A stretch of 8,325 nucleotides of DNA. It comes from an uncultured Bacillota bacterium. Its GTDB lineage: Bacteria > Bacillota_I > Bacilli_A > RF39 > UBA660. Location: positions 1 through 8,325 of the forward strand of contig CAMENK010000026.1 in the NCBI GenBank assembly GCA_945928335.1, given 5' to 3'. The translations under genes and the position numbers were made by a program. The notes under the pieces are model-generated. The model searched no databases, was not told where the DNA came from, and was given only the letters and a program-made list of their open reading frames with translations. This document shows positions 1 through 5,380 of this stretch, in pieces (the first letter of the stretch is position 1; each line of letters begins with the position of its first letter).

Positions 1-732
1 TTCTGTTGTTTTTCCAAACTTTACCCAGTTGTTCTTTGCATCTCCTGCAAAGTAATATACTGTTGCAGTGTTACTTCCTACTGTTTCTGTTGCTTGATAG
101 AATGTTCCTGTGTTTGTTGTTGTGAATGGTGTACTAAAATCACTTCTTGTTAGTATTGTTCCATTATCTGCTAGTAATTTTTCTGTTAGTTTTGTTGTTG
201 GTATTGTTCCATCTGTTATATAAATAGTACCTGATACTATCTTTTCCATATCAGCACTTTGGTCAACAGTATCGCTATTTAAATATTGAATATCTATTGT
301 ATATTCTTGTGTTACTCCAACTGGTATACTAATTGAATATGCTAGAATTGTATCTGTTGCTGTACTTGACTTAGGTATGTCCACATATTCACTCATATTA
401 TATCCATCATTTGTACTTGTTATTTTATATACTAAAAATCCTTCTGTTACAAAAGTATTAACTAAATCTTTTATAACTATATTATATTTATAAGTATCTT
501 TAGTTTGATTAGTAACACTAAAAGTCTTAGTTGTACTCCATCCTGGCTCTAACTCTTCACTTGTAATTGAACCATCTCCATTACTAAATACTACTTTTAA
601 ATCAGCTGTTGTTAATGATACATTTTTCTTTTCTCCAACTATTTGAACTGCAAAATAAGCAAAAGTAGCCCCAATAAAAGCTAATAAAACTAACCCTATA
701 CCATAAATTAAATATTTCTTTTCTTTTGACAT
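1..732 (-). CDS. Secreted/membrane-anchored surface protein, N-terminal part (runs off left edge)
   Basis: This open frame gives 244 codons from the ATG at 732 to the window edge with no stop, so the C-terminus is missing. Residues 1-5 are charged (MSKEK) and residues 8-28 are a hydrophobic segment ending in GATFAYFA, which resembles the SipW-type signal peptides of TasA/camelysin proteins. After it comes a beta-rich, Thr/Ser-rich extracellular part: an Ig/TasA-like stretch (about 35-175) and then YYFAGDAKNNWVKFGK at 226-241, a motif I associate with large surface proteins of uncultured gut Firmicutes. I chose the start at 732 because AAGGATGG lies 8 nt upstream. An in-frame ATG at 744 has no room for a ribosome binding site. 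Its own promoter lies at 766-794. Adhesin or matrix roles are possible, but the function is unknown. The distal 200 bp look richer in G+C than the rest. Confidence 0.8.
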   Translation of the reverse strand, partial: MSKEKKYLIYGIGLVLLAFIGATFAYFAVQIVGEKKNVSLTTADLKVVFSNGDGSITSEELEPGWSTTKTFSVTNQTKDTYKYNIVIKDLVNTFVTEGFLVYKITSTNDGYNMSEYVDIPKSSTATDTILAYSISIPVGVTQEYTIDIQYLNSDTVDQSADMEKIVSGTIYITDGTIPTTKLTEKLLADNGTILTRSDFSTPFTTTNTGTFYQATETVGSNTATVYYFAGDAKNNWVKFGKTTE

Positions 733-740
733 ATTGTTTA

Positions 741-748
741 CCATCCTT
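741..748 (-). promoter_or_regulatory. Ribosome binding site that sets the surface-protein start
   Basis: The minus strand reads AAGGATGG, a near match to AAGGAGG, 8 nt before the ATG at 732. The upstream in-frame ATG (744-742) sits inside this site, so it is unlikely to be the real start. Confidence 0.65.
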
Positions 749-765
749 ATTATTTACCTAAATAA

Positions 766-794
766 ATAATATCATAATAATTAAATTATTTCAA
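766..794 (-). promoter_or_regulatory. Sigma-A-type promoter of the surface-protein gene
   Basis: The -35 box is TTGAAA (794-789), the spacer is exactly 17 nt, and the -10 box is TATTAT (771-766) with a TGA extended -10 element directly before it. Transcription should start near 759, giving a leader of about 27 nt. The -35 box overlaps the last Leu-Lys codons and touches the stop of the SPOR-like gene, so the surface gene can be expressed on its own. Confidence 0.65.
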
Positions 795-1211
795 CACAAC
801 TTCTAATTCTCTTAACTCTTTTTTTACAATACTATCTAATACTTCTTTATCATTAGTTTTATTTATTAAAGAATCATACTTTTTTAAATTATTTATATAT
901 TCTTCATTACTAATCTTAATAACTTTTTTAAAAATAGAATAATCTTCATTATAAAAACTCTCTAACTTATTAAAAATATCTTCTCTTAAAGTAACACCCA
1001 AAAATATCTTATATAAATTATTCTCTTCATATATAATATAATTATCTAAATCTCTAGTCATTTTAACTACATTATCATAATTCTTATAAGCTCCTACTTG
1101 TAATACATATATATCTTCAAATTGACTTTCTTTACTCTTATAATTTCTATAAATCATAAAGAAAAAACATATAGACAATATAACTAATATAATAACTTTT
1201 TTAACATTCAT
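786..1211 (-). CDS. Membrane-anchored SPOR-like domain protein
   Basis: The 141-residue protein has a short N-terminal membrane anchor (residues about 4-20, after MNVKK), so the rest should lie outside the membrane. Residues about 33-100 fit a SPOR-type fold: an IYVLQVGAYKNYDNV start, matching the family's 'Y.VQVGAF.n.en' pattern, then NLYKIFLGV, matching the '.lyrV.vGpf' half. SPOR domains bind denuded glycan strands at division septa; SpoIIB of Bacillus is a Firmicute example. A charged helical tail (about 101-141) follows and could be a coiled coil. The start has GGTGAT about 6 nt upstream, and the gene has its own promoter at 1232-1260. The SPOR assignment is by eye on a divergent domain. 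A role in division or peptidoglycan is inference. Confidence 0.72.
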   Translation of the reverse strand: MNVKKVIILVILSICFFFMIYRNYKSKESQFEDIYVLQVGAYKNYDNVVKMTRDLDNYIIYEENNLYKIFLGVTLREDIFNKLESFYNEDYSIFKKVIKISNEEYINNLKKYDSLINKTNDKEVLDSIVKKELRELEVVLK

Positions 1212-1231
1212 TTATATCACCAGTTATATTA

Positions 1232-1260
1232 TATAAATATGTTTTTAAATAAATTGTCAA
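1232..1260 (-). promoter_or_regulatory. Promoter of the SPOR-like gene
   Basis: A consensus -35 box TTGACA (1260-1255) is followed after 17 nt by TTTATA (1237-1232). A better hexamer, TATAAT (1233-1228), lies 21 nt away, too far for a standard spacer. The -35 box directly abuts the T-tract of the rpmF terminator, so termination of one unit and initiation of the next occur within about 30 bp. Confidence 0.55.
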
Positions 1261-1289
1261 AAAAAGAAAAATATTTTACTATTTTTCTT
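1259..1289 (-). terminator. Intrinsic terminator of yceD-rpmF
   Basis: On the minus strand the arms AAGAAAAATA and TATTTTTCTT form a perfect 10-bp stem around a 6-nt loop (GTAAAA), followed by a run of T (7 T at 1265-1259). The upstream arm is made from the last Glu-Lys codons and most of the TAG stop of rpmF, so the hairpin can form only once the ribosome leaves. The stem has only two G-C pairs, which weakens it. Confidence 0.6.
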
Positions 1290-1488
1290 CTTTATTAACT
1301 TTAATAACTTCTTTACCTTTATAGTAACCACATTTAGAACAAGCACGATGAGGCGCTAAAGGATTACCACAATTCTTACAAGTTGTAACAGTAGGAGCCT
1401 CTTTCTTTAAGTGTGTTCTACGCGCTCTTTTAGCTGTCTTACTTACACGTCTTGCAGGTACTGCGAATAATTGTAAATCTAATTTCAT
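1279..1488 (-). CDS. rpmF: 50S ribosomal protein L32 (bL32) with N-terminal leader
   Basis: This is a small basic zinc-ribbon protein of the large ribosomal subunit. From residue 9 on it matches the family: AVPARRVSKTAKRARRTH, then C37xxC40 and C50xxC53, the four zinc ligands of the C+ form, and a basic tail. L32 normally starts MAVP. Here an eight-residue extension, MKLDLQLF, precedes AVP and no ATG/GTG/TTG codon lies at the canonical position. GGAGGG 6 nt upstream supports the ATG at 1488. The extension resembles the LNLQFF leader of Firmicutes L27, which the Prp protease cuts before Ala, so the mature protein may begin at Ala9. The gene overlaps the yceD stop by one base (TAATG), implying translational coupling. 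Identity is near certain; processing is inference. Confidence 0.97.
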   Translation of the reverse strand: MKLDLQLFAVPARRVSKTAKRARRTHLKKEAPTVTTCKNCGNPLAPHRACSKCGYYKGKEVIKVNKEEK

Positions 1489-1973
1489 TATTTTCCCTCC
1501 ATATCTAACATACTTTTTAATTCACTGAAAGGTGAATTACTTTTTAATTCATCTTCATCTATTAAGCTCCATCCATTTCCTTCACTTATAAAACTTGCAT
1601 CTTCTTTTACAACACGAAGGGGAACTTCCAGTACAATATTTTCCCACACTATTTCAAAAATATCAAGAGAATTTTGATAAATTACTTGAATTTCTTCATC
1701 ATTTTCAACTTCTCCTATATTTTTATCTACAAAAATATCTAAAGGATAAGTAACTTTTTCTAAACTTCTAGCACATAACAGCACCATATTACCAGTAATA
1801 TGAATACTTAAATGATATACATTATCTTGTATTCTACTAACAAAACCTTTTACTTTTATATTATCTAAACTTTCTATATCAGTATCTTTTAACTTATCTT
1901 TAGAAAATTCTAAAGTTTCATCTATTTCTAACTTCTCTTCTGTATTGTTATTTAACTTACTTATATCAAACAT
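1488..1973 (-). CDS. yceD: YceD/DUF177 family protein, 50S biogenesis partner of L32
   Basis: The 161-residue protein matches the YceD (DUF177; YlbN in Bacillus) family, which almost always sits directly upstream of rpmF and is linked to 23S rRNA accumulation and large-subunit assembly. Visible hallmarks are a beta-rich core with ITGNMVLLCARSLEKVTYPL (59-78), the acidic middle (87-95), and the typical C-terminal NGWSLIDEDE (133-142) followed by NSPFSEL. The family's C-x-R-C pair is reduced to C67-A-R-S70, so a metal-binding role for these cysteines is unlikely here. The ribosome binding site AAGGAGG (1986-1980) and a clear promoter precede the start. It is the first gene of a two-gene operon with rpmF. 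Confidence 0.9.
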   Translation of the reverse strand: MFDISKLNNNTEEKLEIDETLEFSKDKLKDTDIESLDNIKVKGFVSRIQDNVYHLSIHITGNMVLLCARSLEKVTYPLDIFVDKNIGEVENDEEIQVIYQNSLDIFEIVWENIVLEVPLRVVKEDASFISEGNGWSLIDEDELKSNSPFSELKSMLDMEGK

Positions 1974-1997
1974 AATATGCCTCCTTCACATAATAAA

Positions 1998-2026
1998 ATT
2001 ATAATATATTTTAATGTTTTTGTGAA
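1998..2026 (-). promoter_or_regulatory. Promoter of the yceD-rpmF operon
   Basis: TTCACA (2026-2021), one mismatch from the -35 consensus, is separated by exactly 17 nt from a perfect -10 TATAAT (2003-1998). Transcription should start near 1991, giving a leader of about 18 nt that contains AAGGAGG. The -35 box shares its first two bases with the edge of the 28-nt palindrome at 2025-2052, so a protein bound there could affect initiation. Confidence 0.65.
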
Positions 2027-2052
2027 GTTATTCCAGTATACTGGAATAACTT
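2025..2052. repeat. 28-nt perfect palindrome between ftsW stop and yceD -35 box
   Basis: The half-site AAGTTATTCCAGTA (2025-2038) is followed immediately by its exact reverse complement (2039-2052), with no central gap. It begins right after the ftsW stop codon and ends on the -35 box of yceD. Read on the minus strand the hairpin is not followed by a T-tract, so it is not a standard terminator for ftsW. On the plus strand it runs into TTTTAT. It could be an operator for a dimeric regulator, a weak ftsW terminator or 3' stabiliser, or a block to antisense transcription. It does not match the FapR, Zur or PerR boxes I know. Confidence 0.85.
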
Positions 2053-3237
2053 TTATATCCTAGATATTTCTATTTTACTTTTAGCTATTTTATCTTCTAG
2101 ACATATTCTTTGTACAATAAATATACATAAAATTAAATTCATTGTAAAACTACCACCATAACTTAAGAAAGGAACAGGAACCCCAGTAAGTGGTATCAAA
2201 GCAAGAATACCAGCAAAATTAACGACTATGTGTAATAATATATATATAGCAATACCATAACATATTATAGAATTTCTTAAATTAGTACTAGCTTTAGCTA
2301 CTCTTATAATTCTATAAAGTATATATAAATATCCTAATATAAAGAATATACTAAAAATTAAACCTAATTCTTCTACCATAATAGGAAATATAAAATCAGT
2401 ATGAGCTTCAGGTAAATATAAATACTTCTGAGTAGAATTACCTAAACCTTTTCCGAATAAACCACCATTATTTATAGCAATAAAACCATTACATACTTGA
2501 TAACCAGTTTCTTCAGTATATCTTGTACAAGGTTTTTTAAAAGTTAATCTACTCTTCTGCATATCAGTTAAAAAATCTGTACCAGAAAGTATAAAAACTA
2601 AAGCACATACAGCAATAGTACCAGAAATAATCTTAACTGTCTTTACTAACTGATTTCCCTCAAAAGGAATACTCAAAAATGTAAAAAATACTATACCAGC
2701 AATTATAAGAGCAGTACCTAAATCAGGTTGTATAACAACTAATAAAAATACTATAATCGCATAAGCAAGAGGTATAAAGAAAGAATACTTACTCTTCTTA
2801 TTTTTATTTAATTCTCCATAAAATATCCCCATATATAATATTAAAATAGTCTTAGCAAATTCACTAGGTTGAAAACTAAAAAAACCTAAATCAATCCAAG
2901 AACGAGCTTCATTTACTACTTCTCCGTAAACTACTAAATAAATTAGTAATCCGAGTAATCCAACTAAAGCTAACGGCAAAAGTTTTTTATAATTTTTAAT
3001 AGGAAATCTTAATACAATAAATATTCCTACAAAATAACTAAATAAAACAAATATTAACTGTCTTATAAAAAAATAATAAGGACTACTTTGATCGTACTTC
3101 AAAACAGCACTAACGCTAGAAGCAGAAAGTACCATTATAAGCCCAATTATACTATATAATATACTCATTATAAGTAATGGTTTATCAATTTTACTAAATA
3201 TCCTTACCTTTTTCATATTACATAAATATAATATCAT
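2053..3237 (-). CDS. ftsW: SEDS-family peptidoglycan glycosyltransferase, FtsW-like
   Basis: This is a polytopic membrane protein of 394 residues, the usual SEDS length, with about ten hydrophobic segments. SEDS proteins polymerise lipid II together with a class B penicillin-binding protein. Family signatures in order: GLIMVLSASS (32-41), RSWIDLGFFSFQPSEFAK (112-129), QPDLGTALI (170-178), NGGLFGKGLGNSTQK (257-271), LPEAHTDFIF (275-284, with the probable catalytic Asp281), and TGVPVPFLSYGGS (351-363). LPEAHTDFIF plus an EELG run favours FtsW/SpoVE, but RodA cannot be excluded. C237 and C249 in the large extracellular loop could form a disulfide. The start is uncertain: neither M1 nor M8 (3216, beginning MKKVRIF) has a ribosome binding site, and the predicted transcript leader before M1 is only about 9 nt. 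Confidence 0.93.
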   Translation of the reverse strand: MILYLCNMKKVRIFSKIDKPLLIMSILYSIIGLIMVLSASSVSAVLKYDQSSPYYFFIRQLIFVLFSYFVGIFIVLRFPIKNYKKLLPLALVGLLGLLIYLVVYGEVVNEARSWIDLGFFSFQPSEFAKTILILYMGIFYGELNKNKKSKYSFFIPLAYAIIVFLLVVIQPDLGTALIIAGIVFFTFLSIPFEGNQLVKTVKIISGTIAVCALVFILSGTDFLTDMQKSRLTFKKPCTRYTEETGYQVCNGFIAINNGGLFGKGLGNSTQKYLYLPEAHTDFIFPIMVEELGLIFSIFFILGYLYILYRIIRVAKASTNLRNSIICYGIAIYILLHIVVNFAGILALIPLTGVPVPFLSYGGSFTMNLILCIFIVQRICLEDKIAKSKIEISRI

Positions 3238-3252
3238 ATAATTTATAATATT

Positions 3253-3281
3253 TAAATATTTTTAGGTATTTACAATGTCAA
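3253..3281 (-). promoter_or_regulatory. Possible promoter of ftsW
   Basis: A consensus TTGACA (3281-3276) is followed after 17 nt by TATTTA (3258-3253), a weak -10. The start would fall near 3246, giving a near-leaderless message for the Met at 3237 or a leader of about 30 nt without a Shine-Dalgarno for the Met at 3216. Confidence 0.45.
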
Positions 3282-3329
3282 AAAATGAATAAATACATAA
3301 ATTACTATAGGTATAAAGGAGGGTAACTT

Positions 3330-3521
3330 ATGTATTATTATGGATACAGTGGTGGTTATGGAAATAATTATGGAATGAATCAATGCTGTCCAACATACGG
3401 ATATGGAAACGGATATGGTTATGGAAACGGATATGGTTATGGTGCAGCTATTATTTTAGTTTTATTTATTTTATTAGTAGTTGTATTTGGTGCAGGGTTC
3501 CTAAACAATAACAACATCTAA
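3330..3521 (+). CDS. YjcZ-like tiny Gly/Tyr-rich transmembrane protein
   Basis: This 63-residue protein has a Gly/Tyr/Asn-rich N-terminal half (residues 1-38, with YGYGNG units and a Cys19-Cys20 pair) and one membrane segment, AAIILVLFILLVVVFGAGFL (39-58), then a short Asn-rich tail. This architecture, especially the ILVLFILLVVV core, matches the tiny Bacillus proteins of the YjcZ family ('YjcZ family sporulation protein'), whose exact function is unknown. The real gene is supported by a strong site AAAGGAGGG (3315-3323) 6 nt before the ATG and by an intrinsic terminator 5 nt after the TAA. It stands alone between divergent ftsW and def. The N-terminal half contains an 18-bp in-frame DNA repeat. 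I could not identify a convincing promoter. No spore genes are visible nearby, so a sporulation role is unproven. Confidence 0.85.
   Translation: MYYYGYSGGYGNNYGMNQCCPTYGYGNGYGYGNGYGYGAAIILVLFILLVVVFGAGFLNNNNI
3402..3442 (+). repeat. 18-bp tandem repeat inside the YjcZ-like gene
   Basis: The unit GGATATGGTTATGGAAAC is repeated with period 18 for about 2.3 copies with no mismatch, encoding GYGYGN each time. A shorter 12-bp relative (GGATATGGAAAC, 3399-3410) overlaps its start. Because the period is a multiple of three, copy number can change by slippage without shifting the frame. Confidence 0.85.
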
Positions 3522-3526
3522 TCACC

Positions 3527-3557
3527 AGGAAAGATAAAACTCTTTCCTTTTTGTTTT
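3527..3557 (+). terminator. Intrinsic terminator of the YjcZ-like gene
   Basis: AGGAAAGA (3527-3534) and TCTTTCCT (3541-3548) form an 8-bp stem with a 6-nt loop (TAAAAC), followed by TTTTGTTTT. It lies 5 nt after the stop codon and isolates the gene from def. Confidence 0.85.
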
Positions 3558-3567
3558 GCCTTAACTA

Positions 3568-3596
3568 TTGATTTTTTGTGTTTTTTTTAGTACAAT
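3568..3596 (+). promoter_or_regulatory. Promoter of def
   Basis: TTGATT (3568-3573) and TACAAT (3591-3596) are separated by exactly 17 nt. The start would be near 3603, with a leader of about 18 nt that carries the AAGGGGTGA ribosome binding site at 3608-3616. Confidence 0.6.
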
Positions 3597-3620
3597 ATTA
3601 CTCGTTTAAGGGGTGATATT

Positions 3621-4169
3621 ATGCTAAAAACAAATGAGATTTTAGATGAAAAAAATAAAATTTTACATAAAATAAGTGAACCAGCTAAATTTCCTTTAAC
3701 TGATGAAGATAAAAAACTAATAAAAGATTCTTATGAATATCTAAGACTTAGTCAAGATGAAGAAAAAGCTGAAGAATTAAATTTAAGAGCCGGTATGGGA
3801 TTAGCTTTTCCTCAACTAGGTAAGTTAAAAAGAATTTTTATAATATCATATAAAACAGAAGAAGGAAACTTTATAGAATACACAGTTATAAATCCTAAAA
3901 TTATATCTTATTCAAAAGAATTAGTTTATGTTGAAGAAGGTGAAGGATGCTTAAGTGTTAATCGTGAAGTAGATGGTATAATTGGAAGACATGCTAGAAT
4001 AACAGTAGGCTTTTATGACGAAGATGGAAATTATAAAGAAGAAAGAGTTAGAGAAGAAATAGCTGTAGCATTTCAACACGAAATGGATCATTTAGATGGT
4101 ATATTATTTACTGATAGAATAGATAAAAATAATCCATTTAAAGATAAAGACAAAATGAGAGCAATATAA
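3621..4169 (+). CDS. def: Peptide deformylase, DefB/YkrB type
   Basis: The enzyme removes the formyl group from the N-terminal methionine of nascent proteins at the ribosome, using a bound divalent metal. All three signatures are present: GMGLAFPQLG (58-67, family GxGLAAPQxG, Gln65), EGCLS (108-112, metal ligand Cys110) and QHEMDH (152-157, metal ligands His153 and His157, catalytic Glu154). The 182-residue length and the insertion before motif 1 resemble the type 2 enzymes of Bacillus and Staphylococcus (about 184 residues). The one oddity is Phe in place of the second Ala in motif 1, a non-catalytic pocket position. AAGGGGTGA precedes the start. The gene has its own promoter and terminator and converges on thiI. 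Confidence 0.96.
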   Translation: MLKTNEILDEKNKILHKISEPAKFPLTDEDKKLIKDSYEYLRLSQDEEKAEELNLRAGMGLAFPQLGKLKRIFIISYKTEEGNFIEYTVINPKIISYSKELVYVEEGEGCLSVNREVDGIIGRHARITVGFYDEDGNYKEERVREEIAVAFQHEMDHLDGILFTDRIDKNNPFKDKDKMRAI

Positions 4170-4207
4170 AAAGTTTTTTCAATCAAATGAAAAAACTTTA
4201 TTTTTTT
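4170..4207. terminator. Bidirectional terminator between def and thiI
   Basis: AAAGTTTTTTCA (4170-4181) and TGAAAAAACTTT (4188-4199) form a perfect 12-bp stem with a 6-nt loop (ATCAAA). On the plus strand it is followed by ATTTTTTT, ending def. On the minus strand it is followed by a short T run (CTTTTTAT), ending the thiI operon. It begins directly after the def stop, and the plus-strand T-run reaches into the thiI stop codon. Confidence 0.85.
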
Positions 4208-5378
4208 ATAAATAATCTTCTTCTACTACACTATTATCATTAAGTTTTATAGTCAATATATTCTCTATTGCTTCATCAATTAAAGACATATCTAATTTAT
4301 TTTCCAAAATCCTAGCATATTCTAAATTAGGATTTATAACTGGATGTGTAGGAACAAAAATAGTACAACAATCTTCATAAGGTAATATACTAATATCATA
4401 ACTACCTATTCTTTTAGCTATATCAATAATTTCTAATTTATCAAAACTAGCAAGAGGTCTAATAATTGGATAATTAGTTACATCATTAACAACTTTAATA
4501 CTTGTTAATGTTTGACTAGCAACTTGTCCAATACTTTCGCCATTAACTATTGCATTACACTTATTTCTTTTAGCAACTTTCTCTCCTATTCTGTACATCA
4601 TTCTTCTCATAATAGTTATCATATAAGTAGGATCTAATTCTTTATATATACTTTCTTGAATCTTAGTAAAAGGAACTACATAAAGTTTACCAGTATTACC
4701 ATATCTTTTTAATATTTTAGCTAAACTAATAACCTTCTCTCTAGCCTCTAAACTAGTATGAGGTAAACTCTCAAAATATATAAAATCTAACTTAACTCCT
4801 CTTTTCATAGTAAGATAACCTGCAACTATACTATCAATTCCCCCACTAAGCATAAGTAAACATTTACCTAAAGTTCCAGTTGGATATCCTCCCATTCCTT
4901 TAAATCCTTCAGTATAAATATATACTCCTTCTCTTCTAATCTCTATATTTAAAGTAACACTTGGATTATGTACATCAACTTTTAAATTATTAAAACTTTT
5001 AAGTAAATATCCACCTACTTTTCTACTTAACTCCATACTAGGAATTGGATAACTCTTATCACTTCTATTAGTAATTACTTTAAAAGTAACATCGTCTCTC
5101 ATAATATCTTTACTTATAGAACAAATATTATCAAATGAACTATCATTACTTCTAATACAAGGTACTATTTCATATATACCAAATATATTCTTAAGTCTAT
5201 TAGTAGCTTCATCTATATCATTAGTTATAATAAACATTCTATAATAATCTTTAATAATTTCTATATTTAAATCACTTAAAGAAGACATTATATTCTTTTC
5301 TAAAGTATTTATAAAATAATTTCTATTATCTTTCTTAGTAGTTAACTCTGCATATTTAATCATTAAAATCTTTTCCAT
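4206..5378 (-). CDS. thiI: tRNA 4-thiouridine sulfurtransferase ThiI, short form
   Basis: ThiI adenylates U8 of tRNA and replaces its oxygen with sulfur. In many bacteria it also feeds sulfur to ThiS for thiamine synthesis. The 390-residue protein shows a ferredoxin-like N-terminal region (1-60, with YAELTTKKDNRNYF), a THUMP domain (about 61-165) with VHNPSVTLNIEIRREGVYIY at 136-155, and a PP-loop ATPase domain with SGGIDS at 178-183. The pair Cys337-Cys338 in YEDCCTIFVPTHP probably supplies the catalytic cysteine. There is no C-terminal rhodanese domain, as in Bacillus, so sulfur must come directly from a desulfurase. The gene immediately upstream encodes one, with 2 nt between stop and start. 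The AAAGGAG site lies inside the last codons of that gene, so the two are probably coupled. Confidence 0.96.
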   Translation of the reverse strand: MEKILMIKYAELTTKKDNRNYFINTLEKNIMSSLSDLNIEIIKDYYRMFIITNDIDEATNRLKNIFGIYEIVPCIRSNDSSFDNICSISKDIMRDDVTFKVITNRSDKSYPIPSMELSRKVGGYLLKSFNNLKVDVHNPSVTLNIEIRREGVYIYTEGFKGMGGYPTGTLGKCLLMLSGGIDSIVAGYLTMKRGVKLDFIYFESLPHTSLEAREKVISLAKILKRYGNTGKLYVVPFTKIQESIYKELDPTYMITIMRRMMYRIGEKVAKRNKCNAIVNGESIGQVASQTLTSIKVVNDVTNYPIIRPLASFDKLEIIDIAKRIGSYDISILPYEDCCTIFVPTHPVINPNLEYARILENKLDMSLIDEAIENILTIKLNDNSVVEEDYL

Positions 5379-5380
5379 AA

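Noticed and set aside
2025..2052. FapR, Zur or PerR operator at the palindrome
   Set aside because: I considered these because rpmF is often linked to fatty-acid genes or zinc control. The half-site does not match the consensus boxes I know, and this L32 is the zinc-binding form.
3238..3329. Sporulation-sigma promoter before the YjcZ-like gene
   Set aside because: CATAAATTA (3296-3304) loosely recalls SigE/SigG -10 elements, but I found no matching -35 at the right distance in this very AT-rich stretch.
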